From Streptosporangiaceae bacterium (GTDB taxonomy: Bacteria > Actinomycetota > Actinomycetes > Streptosporangiales > Streptosporangiaceae): DNA of 64,000 bases. The stretch is from NCBI GenBank assembly GCA_025934375.1, contig JAICYD010000005.1, positions 61,058 to 125,057 of the forward strand, given 5' to 3'. Of this stretch, positions 32,629 through 45,724 are shown in pieces; position 1 is the first letter of the stretch, and the number at the start of each line of letters is the position of its first letter. The notes under the pieces were generated by a model. It did not search any database. It saw only the letters and a list, made by a program, of their open reading frames with translations, and was not told where the DNA came from. A program made the translations under genes and the position numbers.

Positions 32629-34398
32629 ATGATGATGACTGATTTCACGCCGCGCGTGCTACGCGAATACGCGCTCGTCGCCGACGGCGAGCGCGGCGCC
32701 CTGATCGGGCCGCACGGCGAGGTCGCGTGGCTGTGCGTTCCCCGGTGGGATTCTCCCGCGGTGTTCAGCGGCCTCCTCGGCGGGCCCGGGCGGTTTACCG
32801 TCGCGCCCGCCGACCCGTGGTATGTCTGGGGCGGTTACTACGAGGACGGCACCTTGATCTGGCGCAGCCGGTGGACCGGCGAGTCCCGCGTCGAGTGCCG
32901 GGAGGCGCTGGCCATGCCGGCTGACCCGCACCGGGCGGTACTGCTGCGCCGCATCGAGGCCCTCGACGGGCCCGCCAAGGTAACCGTCGCCCTGGACGTG
33001 CGCGGCGGGTACCGCCGCCGCATGACGCGCCTGGCCCGGGCCGGCGACACCTGGACCGGGCGCAGCGGCGCCACGTGGTTCCGCTGGTCGGGCGCCCCGC
33101 GCGCGCGGAGCGCGGACGGCATGCTGACCATGACCGTGACGCTGGACGCCGGCCAGTCTCATGACCTGGTGCTGGAGCTGTCGGACCGGGAACTTCCGGG
33201 GGCGCCGCCCGACCCGGGCCACGCCTGGGCGGCGACGCAGGAGGCGTGGTCGCAGGTCGCCCCCGACTGCTCCGGCCTGATCGCCGTCACCGACGCCCGG
33301 CACGCTTACGCGGTGCTGCGCGGGCTGACGGGGGGCAGCGGCGCCATGGTGGCCGCCGCCACCACGTCGCTGCCTGAGCACATGCGCGCCGGCCGGGATT
33401 ACGACTACCGGTACGCGTGGATACGGGACCAGTGCTATGCCGGCCTGGCGGTCGCCGCGCACGGCCCGCACCCGCTGCTCGCCGGCACCATCCGCTTCGT
33501 TACCGAGCGGGTGCTGGCCGACGGGCCGCAATTGCGGCCCGCCTACACGGTGGCGGGATCGCCCATCCCGGACGGGAGGCCGCTGCGGCTGCGAGGCTAC
33601 CCAGGCGGCGCCCCCCGCACCGGCAACGCCGTGCGCCGGCAGTTCCAGCTCGACGCGCTCGGTGAAGTGCTCTCCCTGCTCGCCGCCGGGGCGCGGCTCG
33701 ACATGCTTGGCGAGGATGACTGGCAGGCGGCGCTCACCGCCGCCGACGCGATCGAGAAGCGCTGGGCCGAGCCAGACGCTGGCATCTGGGAACTGGACGA
33801 CCGGCGCTGGGCCCATTCCCGGCTCGCGTGCGTGGCCGGCCTGCGCGCGATCGCGGCCGCCGCCCCCGCGGCGGCCACGCGAGGGCGGCAGGAGGCGGCC
33901 CGGTGGAGCGCCCTGGCGGACAGACTGCTCGCCAGCCTGCGAGATTGCGTGCATCCCAGTGGCCGATGGCAGCGCGCGCCCGATGATGACCGGGTGGACG
34001 CGGCCCTGCTGCTGCCCGTGATACGCGGAGCGCTGCCCGTGGAGGATCCCCGGAACGTGGCGACCGCCGCCGCCGTGCGGCGCGAGCTTGCCGCCGACGG
34101 GTTCGTCTACCGGTTCCGCCACGATGACCGCCCCCTGCATCAGGCGGAGGGCGCGTTCCTGCTGTGCGGCTTCTGGATGGCGCTGCTTGAGCACTCCTAC
34201 GGCAACCCGGTCGCCGCCGCGCACTGGTTCGAGCGCAACCGCAGCGCCTGCGGCCCCGCCGCGCTATACACGGAGGAATTCGACGTCCACCAGCGGCAGC
34301 TGCGCGGCAACGTCCCCCAGGCCTTCGTCCATGCCGCCATGCTCGAATGCGCGATCACGCTCTCGCCCGATGTGGCCCTCGGCGGGGACCGGACTTAG
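32629..34398 (+). CDS. glycoside hydrolase family 15 protein
   Basis: A 589-aa GH15 enzyme (glucoamylase/trehalase type). An N-terminal beta-sandwich (ALVADGERGALIGPHGEVAW, LCVPRWDSPAVFSGLLGG) is followed by an (alpha/alpha)6 barrel with AATTSLPEHMRAGRDYDYRY, AWIRDQCYAGLAV, FQLDALGEVL and the C-terminal YTEEFDVHQRQLRGNVPQAF. Acidic catalytic residues are expected in the barrel loops but I cannot assign them surely. Trehalose or maltooligosaccharide hydrolysis is possible. Its stop overlaps that of the convergent oxidase gene. Three ATG codons in a row make the exact start uncertain. Confidence 0.87.
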   Translation: MMMTDFTPRVLREYALVADGERGALIGPHGEVAWLCVPRWDSPAVFSGLLGGPGRFTVAPADPWYVWGGYYEDGTLIWRSRWTGESRVECREALAMPADPHRAVLLRRIEALDGPAKVTVALDVRGGYRRRMTRLARAGDTWTGRSGATWFRWSGAPRARSADGMLTMTVTLDAGQSHDLVLELSDRELPGAPPDPGHAWAATQEAWSQVAPDCSGLIAVTDARHAYAVLRGLTGGSGAMVAAATTSLPEHMRAGRDYDYRYAWIRDQCYAGLAVAAHGPHPLLAGTIRFVTERVLADGPQLRPAYTVAGSPIPDGRPLRLRGYPGGAPRTGNAVRRQFQLDALGEVLSLLAAGARLDMLGEDDWQAALTAADAIEKRWAEPDAGIWELDDRRWAHSRLACVAGLRAIAAAAPAAATRGRQEAARWSALADRLLASLRDCVHPSGRWQRAPDDDRVDAALLLPVIRGALPVEDPRNVATAAAVRRELAADGFVYRFRHDDRPLHQAEGAFLLCGFWMALLEHSYGNPVAAAHWFERNRSACGPAALYTEEFDVHQRQLRGNVPQAFVHAAMLECAITLSPDVALGGDRT

Positions 34399-37349
34399 CG
34401 GGACCTGGGCCGGCTGTTCCGGACGCCGCCCGCGAGGAGCTCGGCCAGGTGCATGGCCTCGCGGCCGTCGCCGAGCTCGTGGATCTGGGTGCGGCAGCTG
34501 AACCCGTCGGCGAGGACGACCGCGTCGCCCGGGGCCTCGCGCAGCCGCGGCAGCAGCGCCCGCTCCGCGATCTGGCGGCTCACCTCGCCGTGCCCGGCCT
34601 GGAACCCGAAGTTGCCCGCCAGCCCGCAGCAGCCGGTGTCCAGGTGCTCGGCGTCGACGCCGGCGTCGGCCAGGAGCTTCGCGTCCGCGTCCCAGCCCAT
34701 GATCGCGTGCTGGTGGCAGTGCACCTGCGCAAGCACCGGGCGACCGTCCACCTCATCGAGCGACGGCGCCCGCCAGCCCGGGGTGTGCTCGGTGAGCAGC
34801 TCAGCCAGCGTCACCGTGTGGTCGCGCAGCCGGTGCACGTCCTGGTCGTCGGGGAACAGCTCGAGGGCGTCGGCGCGGAAGACCGCCGTGCAGCTCGGCT
34901 CCAGGCCCACCACGTACCCCCCGGCCCGCACGTGCGCGGCCAGGGCGGTCACCGTCCGCGTCAGGACCCGCTTGGCGGTCGCCAGCTGGCCGGTTGAGAT
35001 CCAGGTCAGCCCGCAGCACAAGCCCGGGCCGGGCATGGTCACCCGCCATCCGGCCCGCTCCAGCACCTCGACGGCCGCCTGGCCGACCTTGGGATGGAAG
35101 TAGTTGGTGAAGGTGTCGGGCCACAGCATGACGGTTCCCAGGCGCCCGTCGCCGCGCGGGCCGCGCCGGGCGTACCAGTGCTGCAGGCTCTCCCCCGCGA
35201 ACGCCGGCAGCTCCCGGTCGGCCAGGCCGCCGGCCACGGCGGCCAGCCGGCGCAGCCCCCGGACGCGGGCGGCCGCGTTGACCAGGCCGGCCAGCCGCAG
35301 CCGGGAGACCGCCCGGGCGGCCACCGGGAGCCAGCCCAAGGCCAGGTCCGACCGGGGGCGTCGCCACGGCCGGCCCTTCCAGTGATGGGCCAGGAACTCG
35401 GCCTTGTAGGTGGCCATGTCGACGTTGGCCGGGCAGTCGGTCTTGCAGCCCTTGCAGGCCAGGCACAGGTCCAGGGCGTCCCGGACGGCCTCGCTGCGCC
35501 ACATGTCGCCCACCGGCGAGTCGTCGTGCCCGTTCAGCATCTCGAACAGCAAGCGCGCCCGGCCGCGGGTGGAGTGCTCCTCCTCCATGGTGACCTGGTA
35601 GGACGGGCACATGACGGTGCCGCCCTTGTTGTCGTGCTTGCGGCACTTGCCGACCCCGACGCACCGGTTGGCCGCCTGCGCGAACGAGCCGCCGTCCTCG
35701 GGGTAGTGGAAGAACAGGTCCTGCGGGGCCGCGGGTGCCCAGTCGCCGCCGATCCTCAGGTGCTGATCCAGCCTCGCCGGATGGACGACCTTGCCCGGGT
35801 TCATGGTGTCGCCGGGATCGAAGATCGCCTTGACCTGCCCGAAGGCGGCCACGATCTGCTCTCCGAACATCCGCGTCAGCAGCTCGCCGCGGGACTGGCC
35901 GTCGCCGTGCTCCCCGGACAGGGACCCCCCGTGGGAGGCGACGAGGTCGGCCGCGCGTTCCATGAACCGGCGGTAGCGGGCGACCCCCTCGGTGGTGTAC
36001 AGGTCGAACGGGATCCGGGTGTGCACGCACCCCTGGCCGAAGTGGCCGTACAGGCTCGGGGCGGTCTCGTCGCTGTAGCCGAACTCGTCATACAGGCGCT
36101 GCAAGTCGCGCAGGTAGTCCCCGAGCCGGTCGGGGTGGACGGCCGAGTCCTCCCAGCCTTCCCAGGTGTCGCGGCGGCCGGGCACGTGCGCGGTGGCGCC
36201 CAGCCCGGCCTCGCGGACCTGCCACAGCTCGTCCTCGCGGGCGGGGTCGTCGTAGAAGGAGACCGACGGCTCGTGCTCGGTCTCGTGCAGGGAGTCGAGC
36301 AGGCCGCGCGCGGCCTTGTCGACCTCCTCCTTGGAGTCGCCCCCGAACTGCACCATCAAGAACGCGGTGCCCTCGGGCAGTTCGGCCAGCGCCTGCGGGT
36401 TCATGTGCTTGATCTGCTCGTCGCGGATCAGCCGGTGATCCAGGCCCTCCAGCGCGATGGGCTCGCTCGGCAAGATCTTCGGCACCGCGTCCGCCGCCGC
36501 CTCGACGCTGGGGTAGCCGAGCACGACCAGGGACCGCTCGTTCAGCACCGGCACCAGCTTCAGCTTGGCGCGCAGCACGGTGACCAGGGTGGACTCACTG
36601 CCCACCAGGAGCCCGGCGATGTCGAAGCCGTACTCGGGCAGCAGTGAGTCGAGGTTGTAGCCGGAGACCCGGCGCGGGATGGCCGGGTACCTGGCCCGAA
36701 TCTCCTCGGCGTGGGTGTCGCGCAGGTGGCGCAGCTGGCGGTAGATCGCCGCCTGCCGGTCGCCGCGGCGCTCGATGGCGCGGTAGTCCTCGTCGCTGGT
36801 CTTGCCGCACCAAAAGCGGGTGCCGTCGTACAGCAGCACCTCCAGCGCCTCTACGTTGTCGACGACCTTCCCGGTGCGCTGCGCGGTCGCGCCGCAGGAG
36901 TTGTTGCCGATCATCCCGCCGATGGTGCAGTTCATGTGGGTGGCCGGCTCGGGGCCGAACCGCAGGCCGTGCGGGGACAGCTGATCGTTGAGGACGTCCA
37001 GCACGATCCCCGGCTCCGCCACGCAGGTCCGCTGACCGGGGTCGACATCGGTCAGGCGATGGCAGTACTTGGACCAGTCGATGACCACCGCGGTGTTCGT
37101 GCACTGCCCGGCCAGGCTGGTCCCCCCGCCGCGCGACAGCAGTGGCACCTCGTGCTCGTGGCAGATGGCCACCGCCCGCGCGCCGGCCTCGATGGTGCGC
37201 GGCAGCACGACGCCGATCGGCACCTGGCGGAAGTTCGACGCGTCGGTCGAGTAGGCGCCCAGCGTCCCGGCGTCGAAGCGCACCTCACCGTCCACCTGGT
37301 CCGCCAGGTCATGCTCAAGCCGGCCGCTCGCCACGTGACCAAGGGCCAT
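34395..37349 (-). CDS. FAD-linked oxidase / Fe-S CCG-domain fusion (D-lactate dehydrogenase-like)
   Basis: A 984-aa fusion of an FAD-binding (PCMH/GlcD) oxidase and a GlpC-type iron-sulfur protein. The N-terminal half shows LLSRGGGTSLAGQCTNTAVV, CTIGGMIGNNSCGATAQRTG, GLLVGSESTLVTVL and GSLSGEHGDGQSRGE. The middle carries 4Fe-4S ferredoxin motifs (CVGVGKCRKHDNKGGTVMCP and CLACKGCKTDCP). The C-terminal half has two CCG motifs (GPGLCCGLTWIS and GCCGLAGNFG). D-2-hydroxyacid, probably lactate, oxidation feeding quinones is inferred. The stop overlaps the GH15 stop by 4 bases. Confidence 0.88.
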   Translation of the reverse strand: MALGHVASGRLEHDLADQVDGEVRFDAGTLGAYSTDASNFRQVPIGVVLPRTIEAGARAVAICHEHEVPLLSRGGGTSLAGQCTNTAVVIDWSKYCHRLTDVDPGQRTCVAEPGIVLDVLNDQLSPHGLRFGPEPATHMNCTIGGMIGNNSCGATAQRTGKVVDNVEALEVLLYDGTRFWCGKTSDEDYRAIERRGDRQAAIYRQLRHLRDTHAEEIRARYPAIPRRVSGYNLDSLLPEYGFDIAGLLVGSESTLVTVLRAKLKLVPVLNERSLVVLGYPSVEAAADAVPKILPSEPIALEGLDHRLIRDEQIKHMNPQALAELPEGTAFLMVQFGGDSKEEVDKAARGLLDSLHETEHEPSVSFYDDPAREDELWQVREAGLGATAHVPGRRDTWEGWEDSAVHPDRLGDYLRDLQRLYDEFGYSDETAPSLYGHFGQGCVHTRIPFDLYTTEGVARYRRFMERAADLVASHGGSLSGEHGDGQSRGELLTRMFGEQIVAAFGQVKAIFDPGDTMNPGKVVHPARLDQHLRIGGDWAPAAPQDLFFHYPEDGGSFAQAANRCVGVGKCRKHDNKGGTVMCPSYQVTMEEEHSTRGRARLLFEMLNGHDDSPVGDMWRSEAVRDALDLCLACKGCKTDCPANVDMATYKAEFLAHHWKGRPWRRPRSDLALGWLPVAARAVSRLRLAGLVNAAARVRGLRRLAAVAGGLADRELPAFAGESLQHWYARRGPRGDGRLGTVMLWPDTFTNYFHPKVGQAAVEVLERAGWRVTMPGPGLCCGLTWISTGQLATAKRVLTRTVTALAAHVRAGGYVVGLEPSCTAVFRADALELFPDDQDVHRLRDHTVTLAELLTEHTPGWRAPSLDEVDGRPVLAQVHCHQHAIMGWDADAKLLADAGVDAEHLDTGCCGLAGNFGFQAGHGEVSRQIAERALLPRLREAPGDAVVLADGFSCRTQIHELGDGREAMHLAELLAGGVRNSRPRSR

Positions 37350-37395
37350 CTCGCTGCCTCCCGTTCTGCCCGCCGCGACGGTTTATCGGTGGCCG

Positions 37396-37420
37396 CTACC
37401 CGGGCCGCGGTGCCCCATGC
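37396..37420 (-). promoter_or_regulatory. SigB-type promoter candidate for the FAD/Fe-S oxidase
   Basis: On the minus strand GCAT (37420-37417), 15 bases, GGGTAG (37401-37396), about 47 bases ahead of ATG 37349, which has GGGAGG upstream. The -35 half matches only GNNT. Confidence 0.4.
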
Positions 37421-37426
37421 ACGCGG

Positions 37427-39784
37427 TTACAGGACCCGGGCCACCACCAGGCACGCGTCGTCGCCAGTGTCGGACAAGGCCGCGGCCAGCATCCGGTCCG
37501 CCTGGTCGGCGGCGTCCGCCGCGGCCGGCGTCGCGGCCGCGACGAACTCGGCCAGCGAGTCGGTGATGGACTGGCCGCGCCGCTCGATCAGCCCGTCGGT
37601 GAAGAACAGCAGCATGTCCTCCGGTCGCAGCCAGACCGTGGCCTCCTCATACCGCGCGAGCGGGTCCAGCCCGAGCAGCACCCCGGCCGGCAGCGGCAGC
37701 GCGGCCGCCGAGCCGTCGCGGACCAGCACCGGCGGGAGGTGGCCGGCCCGCGCCCACCGCAGCAACCGGGTATTCGGGTCATAAAGCCCGCAGATAACGG
37801 TCCCCGCGATCCCCTCGGTGATGTGGTACGCCGCGTTGTTGAGGTGCTCCAGCAACCCGTGCGGCCCCGCTCCGGTGGCGGCCAGGCCGCGCAGCGCGTT
37901 GCGCGCGGCCACCATGCCAGTGACCGCGTCGATGCCGTGCCCGGTGATGTCGCCGACCACGATGAGCAGTTCCTTGCTGGGCAGCAGCACGGTGTCGTAC
38001 CAGTCCCCGCCGACCAGCCGCCCCGGTTCCACTGGGCGGTATCGGACCGCCAGGTCAACCCCCGCCGCCGCGGGCGGCTGGGCGTCCGGCGGCATGATCG
38101 CGCGCTGCAGCCGGATGGCGAGCTGATGCTCTTCCGCCGCGCGCTCCTCACTGGTCACCAGCTGGTCCCGGGTGGCATCCAGGGCTACCTGGGTGAGGTA
38201 GTGCGCCGACACGTCCTGGAAGGCGCCGCGCAGCGCGGTCACCCGGGCCCCGGCCAGGACCGGCTCGGCGAAGATCTGGATCTGCCGGATCGCCCCGTCA
38301 TCGGGGCGTATCACGCGGAAGACCGCCGTGGCGGGCTCTTGCCGCCCCAGCAGCCGCTCCCGGAACTGCCGCACCAGCTCGCGATCGGGCGCGATCACGA
38401 AATTGTGCAGGTCCGCGGTGGGGATCGGCGCGGCTCGGCGCGGGTCCAGCCCGAAGACGGCGAACGCGGAGTCGGTCCAGTATGTCGCCTCCACCGCCAG
38501 GTTCTCCGCCCACGCCCCCATGCGGCCCAGCCGCTGCGCGTGGTCGAGCATCCGGGCGAGCCGCCCCGCCTCGGTGCTGCGCCGCCACGTGAGGATAACG
38601 CCGTCAAAGAACCGGGCCGCGCGCAGGTCGGCGGCCTCCACCGCGTCCCTGTCCACTCCGCCCAGCGGCGGCCCGAGCACTCCCGGCACCTGCACTGGCC
38701 CCCCGGACTCCAGCACCTGGGCCGCCCGCCCGAACAGGGCCGTGTCGCCGCCACTGCCCGGATAGGCCTCCAGCAAGGTCAGGCCGGCCAGGTCAGCGGG
38801 GTCACGGCCGAGCGGGTCGATATAGCCCGGGTTGACGTGCTCGATGGTGAAGTCGGCCAGCGCCCCCGATGCGCCGCGAATGGGGCGGACCGCCAGGACC
38901 GAGTCCGCGAGGTCATCCAGCAGCTTGTAGACCGACGGGTCCCCCGGCCACGGCTGCAGCCCGCCGTGGGCCAGCCGCGTATCCAGAACGTCAGCGAATC
39001 CGGCCGCCAGCGCCGACAACTGCAACCGGGCCTCGCCGGTGAACGACGGCAGCGGGCGCGGCCACAAGACCAGCAAGACCCCGAGCAGCGCCCCGTTGCG
39101 CCGCCGCAGCCCCAGCACCGCGCGCGCCGCGTCCGCACTCCACTGGGTGACCAGCACCGCCGGGTCACCCGGGGGCCGTCCGGCATGCCACCACAACTCA
39201 GCGCCGTCGCGAACCAACCGTTGCGGGGGGCAGTCGAAGTCCGGCGGAAGGCGCCGCCAGCGGGCCGCCGCCATGCCCCCCAGCCCGCGCTCGCCCAGCA
39301 TCTCCAGGGCGCCGTCGGCGGCCAGCAGCCACGCCGCGATCGCGGCCGCGCCCAGCGGGGCCAGGACCTGGTCGGCGAGCGCGCCGACGTGCTCGGCGCC
39401 ATCCCGGGCGCGCTCGGCGGCCGCCGCCGCGAGCAGGTCACGCAACGACCCGGCGGCCACCGTCCCCGGGTCGGGGACCGGCTGGCCCCCGGCGGGCTGG
39501 TCCGGGGCTGGCACCGTCCCGGCCGCGGCCTCGCCGCCCGGCTCGGCCTGGCCACCGAGCACGAGGGCCGCCATCTCCGGCAGGGGCAGCCCGGCGGCCG
39601 CGGCCATGTCCGCCAGTTGCGCGGCCGCCTCCGGGGCCGTGCAGCCGAACCGCTCCATAAGGGCACCGCGCGCCATCGCGATCACCGACGCGACGTCCGC
39701 GTCCGCGCGTGACTGCTCCAACTCCCGGCGCTGGCGCTCGATCACCAGGGCGAGGCGAGCCAGGTCCTCATCACCGGCCGACAC
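37427..39784 (-). CDS. PP2C/SpoIIE phosphatase with ANTAR, GAF and PAS domains
   Basis: A 785-aa soluble regulator. Residues 1-80 are a coiled helix and an ANTAR-like RNA-binding module ([20 protein letters not shown]). Residues 120-340 resemble GAF and PAS sensor domains, and a further PAS lies near residues 420-500 ([20 protein letters not shown]). The C-terminal SpoIIE phosphatase, about 555-785, shows [44 protein letters not shown] and [14 protein letters not shown] with metal-binding Asp residues. Such phosphatases dephosphorylate STAS antagonists and so activate sigma factors. GTG 39784 has GGGAGG five bases upstream and is chosen over far longer open readings. Confidence 0.82.
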   Translation of the reverse strand: MSAGDEDLARLALVIERQRRELEQSRADADVASVIAMARGALMERFGCTAPEAAAQLADMAAAAGLPLPEMAALVLGGQAEPGGEAAAGTVPAPDQPAGGQPVPDPGTVAAGSLRDLLAAAAAERARDGAEHVGALADQVLAPLGAAAIAAWLLAADGALEMLGERGLGGMAAARWRRLPPDFDCPPQRLVRDGAELWWHAGRPPGDPAVLVTQWSADAARAVLGLRRRNGALLGVLLVLWPRPLPSFTGEARLQLSALAAGFADVLDTRLAHGGLQPWPGDPSVYKLLDDLADSVLAVRPIRGASGALADFTIEHVNPGYIDPLGRDPADLAGLTLLEAYPGSGGDTALFGRAAQVLESGGPVQVPGVLGPPLGGVDRDAVEAADLRAARFFDGVILTWRRSTEAGRLARMLDHAQRLGRMGAWAENLAVEATYWTDSAFAVFGLDPRRAAPIPTADLHNFVIAPDRELVRQFRERLLGRQEPATAVFRVIRPDDGAIRQIQIFAEPVLAGARVTALRGAFQDVSAHYLTQVALDATRDQLVTSEERAAEEHQLAIRLQRAIMPPDAQPPAAAGVDLAVRYRPVEPGRLVGGDWYDTVLLPSKELLIVVGDITGHGIDAVTGMVAARNALRGLAATGAGPHGLLEHLNNAAYHITEGIAGTVICGLYDPNTRLLRWARAGHLPPVLVRDGSAAALPLPAGVLLGLDPLARYEEATVWLRPEDMLLFFTDGLIERRGQSITDSLAEFVAAATPAAADAADQADRMLAAALSDTGDDACLVVARVL

Positions 39785-39947
39785 TGATACCTCCCGCGCT
39801 ACCATTCCAGCGGACAGCCCACGCCAGGTAAGCGCCCTGCTGCAGGTAACAACTACCGAATCGACCTCATTAGGCTCAACGACTATCGTATAACGATCAG
39901 GTTGCCGCCAGCCCCCGGCGGCCGATGACGGCGAACGGAGCAACTGG

Positions 39948-43196
<3,249 letters not shown>

Positions 43197-43215
43197 CGCC
43201 CCCCGTCTGGCCTCT

Positions 43216-43244
43216 GGCGGGCTCGGCAGTTTCTAGAGCCCGCC
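43216..43244. terminator. bidirectional terminator hairpin
   Basis: GGCGGGCTC (43216-43224) pairs perfectly with GAGCCCGCC (43236-43244) across an 11-base loop that includes TTTCTA. It separates the convergent histidine kinase and formaldehyde dehydrogenase genes. Confidence 0.7.
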
Positions 43245-43290
43245 ACGGCGCCTGCTCATCACGGCGAGCGAAGCGGGCCGTCAGGCCCGG

Positions 43291-44433
43291 TCACGCCGCC
43301 GGGTGCAAGATCACCTTGGTGTAGCCGTCGATCCGCTTGTCGAACTTCGCGTAGGCGGCGGGCGCCTCGGTCAGCGGGAGCTCGTGCGAGACGATGGCGG
43401 ACGGTGTGGCCCGCCCGGCGATGATCAGGTCGCGCAGCTTCTCGTTGTACCGCTTCACCGGGCACTGCCCCGTCCCCAGGGCCTGCCCCTTCTGGAACAG
43501 GCGGCCGAAGTCGAACCCGATCCGCCCGTCCTTGGCCGACTGCGTGGCGGCCCCTGGGTCCTGGGGCATGTACACCCCGATGATCCCGAGCCGGCCGGTC
43601 GGCCGGACGCTGCGGACCAGCCAGTCCAAGACGAGCTCGGGCCGCTCTTGCCCGGACGGCTCGTGCGCCTGGTAGCCGACCGCCTCAACCCCGCAGTCAG
43701 CGCCCGCCCCGCGGGTGCTGTCGAGTACCTGCTCGGCGGGGTCGCCGGCGGCGATGCTGACCGGGGTCGCGCCGAACTTCTCCGCGATCGACAGCCGGTC
43801 GCCGTGCATGTCCACGCAGAACACCCGGGCGGCGCCGCGCAGCCAGGCACTGTGCACGGCCAGCAGCCCGACCGGGCCGGCACCGTAGACGACGACGGTG
43901 TCACCGGGGCTGACCCCGGCCAGGTCGGTGCCGAAGTACGCGGTCGGGAAGATGTCCGACAGCATCGTGAAGTCACGCTCGTACTCGGTCCCCTGCGGCA
44001 GCGCCAGCAAGTTGAAGTCAGCGAACGGTACCCGCAGGTACTCGGCCTGCCCGCCCGCGTACGGGCCCATCGAGGCGTAGCCGTAGGCGCCGCCGTCCAC
44101 GCCCTCGGTCGGGTTCGTGCGCGTGCAAAACGACGTCCAGCCGTGCGTGCAATTGAAGCAGGTGCCGCAGGCCACGTTGAACGGGACCGACACCCGGTCC
44201 CCCGGCCGGAAGTCCTTCACCGCCGGGCCGGCCTCGGCCACAACGCCCATGTTCTCGTGGCCGAGCACCTTGCCCTGCTCGACGTTCGTGCGGCCTTCGT
44301 ACATGTGCAGGTCGCTACCGCAGATATTCGTCGTGGTGACCTTGATGATCACGTCCTGCGGGTCCTCGATCCGCGGGTCCGGCACTTCCTGGACGGCGAC
44401 GTCATAGGCGCCGGAGTACACGACTGCCTTCAT
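43291..44433 (-). CDS. fdhA: glutathione-independent formaldehyde dehydrogenase-type zinc alcohol dehydrogenase
   Basis: A 380-aa zinc-dependent MDR enzyme. Catalytic zinc ligands appear in ICGSDLHMYEGR and GKVLGHENMGVV; the structural-zinc region is ACGTCFNCTHGWTSFC, with fewer Cys than usual. The cofactor motif is VVVYGAGPVGLLAVH with an Asp in VFCVDMHGDRL. The long insertions (GAYGYASMGPYAGGQAEYLR, DCGVEAVGYQAHEPSGQERP) match formaldehyde dehydrogenase (dismutating/glutathione-independent) enzymes. ATG 44433 has GGAGG upstream and a strong SigB-type promoter lies 47 bases ahead. Aldehyde detoxification is the probable role. Confidence 0.87.
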   Translation of the reverse strand: MKAVVYSGAYDVAVQEVPDPRIEDPQDVIIKVTTTNICGSDLHMYEGRTNVEQGKVLGHENMGVVAEAGPAVKDFRPGDRVSVPFNVACGTCFNCTHGWTSFCTRTNPTEGVDGGAYGYASMGPYAGGQAEYLRVPFADFNLLALPQGTEYERDFTMLSDIFPTAYFGTDLAGVSPGDTVVVYGAGPVGLLAVHSAWLRGAARVFCVDMHGDRLSIAEKFGATPVSIAAGDPAEQVLDSTRGAGADCGVEAVGYQAHEPSGQERPELVLDWLVRSVRPTGRLGIIGVYMPQDPGAATQSAKDGRIGFDFGRLFQKGQALGTGQCPVKRYNEKLRDLIIAGRATPSAIVSHELPLTEAPAAYAKFDKRIDGYTKVILHPAA

Positions 44434-44479
44434 GATTCCTCCGTATGGTCACTGGACTTTGCGTCGATGAGTGGCCCGG

Positions 44480-44504
44480 CTACCCGGCGCCGCCGCGCGA
44501 AAAC
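44480..44504 (-). promoter_or_regulatory. SigB-type promoter of fdhA
   Basis: On the minus strand GTTT (44504-44501), 15 bases, GGGTAG (44485-44480). It is a complete match to GTTT-N15-GGGTA, giving a leader of about 40 bases to ATG 44433. Confidence 0.6.
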
Positions 44505-44528
44505 CGGCGCCAGGGACAGTGCCGCGAG

Positions 44529-44837
44529 TCAGGAGGCGAGAATGCCCGGGGTCACCTGCAATGACCGGCGGGCGTGGCGGCGGCGGGCGGCTTCCGCACG
44601 GCGGGCGCGGGTCCGGTCCTCCGGAGTGCTGCCGCCCCAGATGCCGTGCATCTCGCCGCTGCTCATCGCCCAGTCCAGGCACTCGCGGCGCACCGGGCAC
44701 CCGCCGCAGATCTGGCGAGCCTGCTCAATCTGCGGCGCGGAGGCCCCCGTGCCCGACACCGGGAAGAAGATCTCCGGATCGGCGGACAGGCACGCGCCGG
44801 CGGCCTGCCACTCGCCGGCGTACAGGGTCGCGGTCAT
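44529..44837 (-). CDS. WhiB-family transcription factor
   Basis: A 102-aa WhiB-like protein that holds a 4Fe-4S cluster and partners with sigma region 4. The four cysteines are in GACLSADPEIFFP (Cys 16) and CGGCPVRREC (Cys 44, 47 and 53), followed by the GIWGG turn in SGEMHGIWGGSTPEDRTRAR and a basic DNA-binding tail. GGGAGG lies just ahead of ATG 44837. It sits between fdhA and a divergent hemerythrin gene. The subclass cannot be named with confidence; it resembles WhiB4/WhiB1-like short forms. Confidence 0.9.
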   Translation of the reverse strand: MTATLYAGEWQAAGACLSADPEIFFPVSGTGASAPQIEQARQICGGCPVRRECLDWAMSSGEMHGIWGGSTPEDRTRARRAEAARRRHARRSLQVTPGILAS

Positions 44838-44913
44838 GACGCGTCCTCCCGGGGAACTCAGATCGGATCGAATAATGGCGTCCCCCAGAGGGCGGGGGCA
44901 CAGGTACCTGCGC

Positions 44914-44937
44914 TTACCCGAAAGGGGGCATTTATGC
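44914..44937 (-). promoter_or_regulatory. possible stress-type promoter of whiB
   Basis: On the minus strand GCAT (44937-44934), 14 bases, GGGTAA (44919-44914), 76 bases ahead of ATG 44837. Both halves are imperfect; listed because a good site for the divergent hemerythrin gene lies 50 bases away. Confidence 0.3.
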
Positions 44938-44971
44938 GCCCAGGCCACTTAAATTTCGCCGCCGGAGCCGG

Positions 44972-44996
44972 GGTTGGCGCGGGGGGCGCCGGGTAG
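44972..44996 (+). promoter_or_regulatory. SigB-type promoter of the hemerythrin gene
   Basis: GGTT at 44972-44975, 15 bases, GGGTAG at 44991-44996. The leader to ATG 45038 would be about 35 bases and contains AAGGAGG. Confidence 0.5.
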
Positions 44997-45037
44997 CGCA
45001 GGCTGCTAAGCACAGGTTCCGACCCGAAGGAGGATCG

Positions 45038-45616
45038 ATGCCAGATGTGTTCACGGTTCTACGAGCCGACCACGACGAGGTCAAGGCGATGCTCGCCCGG
45101 CTAGCGGACGGCCCGAGGGCAGCCGACGGGGCCAGTGCCGAGCAACTGGCGCAGCGCCAGCAACTCCTCGAGGAAGTCATCATCGAGGAGGCCCGGCACG
45201 AGGCGGCCGAGCAGCAGCACTTCTGGCCGGCCATGCAAGCGCTCGGCGTAGACGGGGCACGGATCGCCGAGCAAGCCCTCGAACAGGAGGCCGCCGCCGA
45301 TAAGGTCCTGTCCCAGCTGAGCGAGCTCAGCCCTGGTGATGCGGAGTTCGAGCCGCTGCTCGCCCGCTTCATCCGCGACGCCCGCTCGCACATCACCTTC
45401 GAGGAGGCGCACGCGTGGCCGCTGCTCGGCGTCGAGATCACCCAGGCGCGGGCGGAGGAGCTGGGCGAGGCGGTTATCCGGGCCAAGAAGATGGCGCCCA
45501 CCCGGCCGCATCCGTCCATCCCGCCGCAGGGGCTCGCGCAGAAGGCGGCCAGCCCGGTGGCGGCCGTCGCCGACAAGGTCCGCGACACCCTCTCCGGCCG
45601 GGGACGCCAGCAGTAG
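45038..45616 (+). CDS. hemerythrin HHE-domain protein (second copy)
   Basis: A 192-aa paralogue of the protein at 10668. Iron-ligand candidates occur in ADHDEVKAML, EARHEAAEQQHFWPAM and RSHITFEEAHAWPLL, and the same basic Pro-rich tail follows (MAPTRPHPSIPP), ending DKVRDTLSGRGRQQ. Di-iron oxygen or redox handling is inferred from the family. AAGGAGG precedes ATG 45038 and a SigB-type promoter lies upstream. It is followed by a terminator and the catalase gene. Confidence 0.85.
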   Translation: MPDVFTVLRADHDEVKAMLARLADGPRAADGASAEQLAQRQQLLEEVIIEEARHEAAEQQHFWPAMQALGVDGARIAEQALEQEAAADKVLSQLSELSPGDAEFEPLLARFIRDARSHITFEEAHAWPLLGVEITQARAEELGEAVIRAKKMAPTRPHPSIPPQGLAQKAASPVAAVADKVRDTLSGRGRQQ

Positions 45617-45665
45617 CCGCCCGCAGTAGGCCGCGAAGGCCACCGGGCCTCCCCTCGGCCCGGCC

Positions 45666-45710
45666 GGGACGCCGCGATCCCGCCCCGTCGGGACGCGGCG
45701 TCCCCCTTTT
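45666..45710 (+). terminator. rho-independent terminator of the hemerythrin gene
   Basis: GGGACGCCGCG (45666-45676) pairs with CGCGGCGTCCC (45694-45704) and is followed by CCTTTT, a rare T run for this window. The katE promoter begins 15 bases later. Confidence 0.75.
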
Positions 45711-45724
45711 CGCGCCGGACGACT

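Noticed and set aside
35094..36647. A 517-codon plus-strand frame opposite the FAD/Fe-S oxidase
   Set aside because: No recognisable domain; Val/Gln/Arg-rich mirror of a strongly conserved enzyme.
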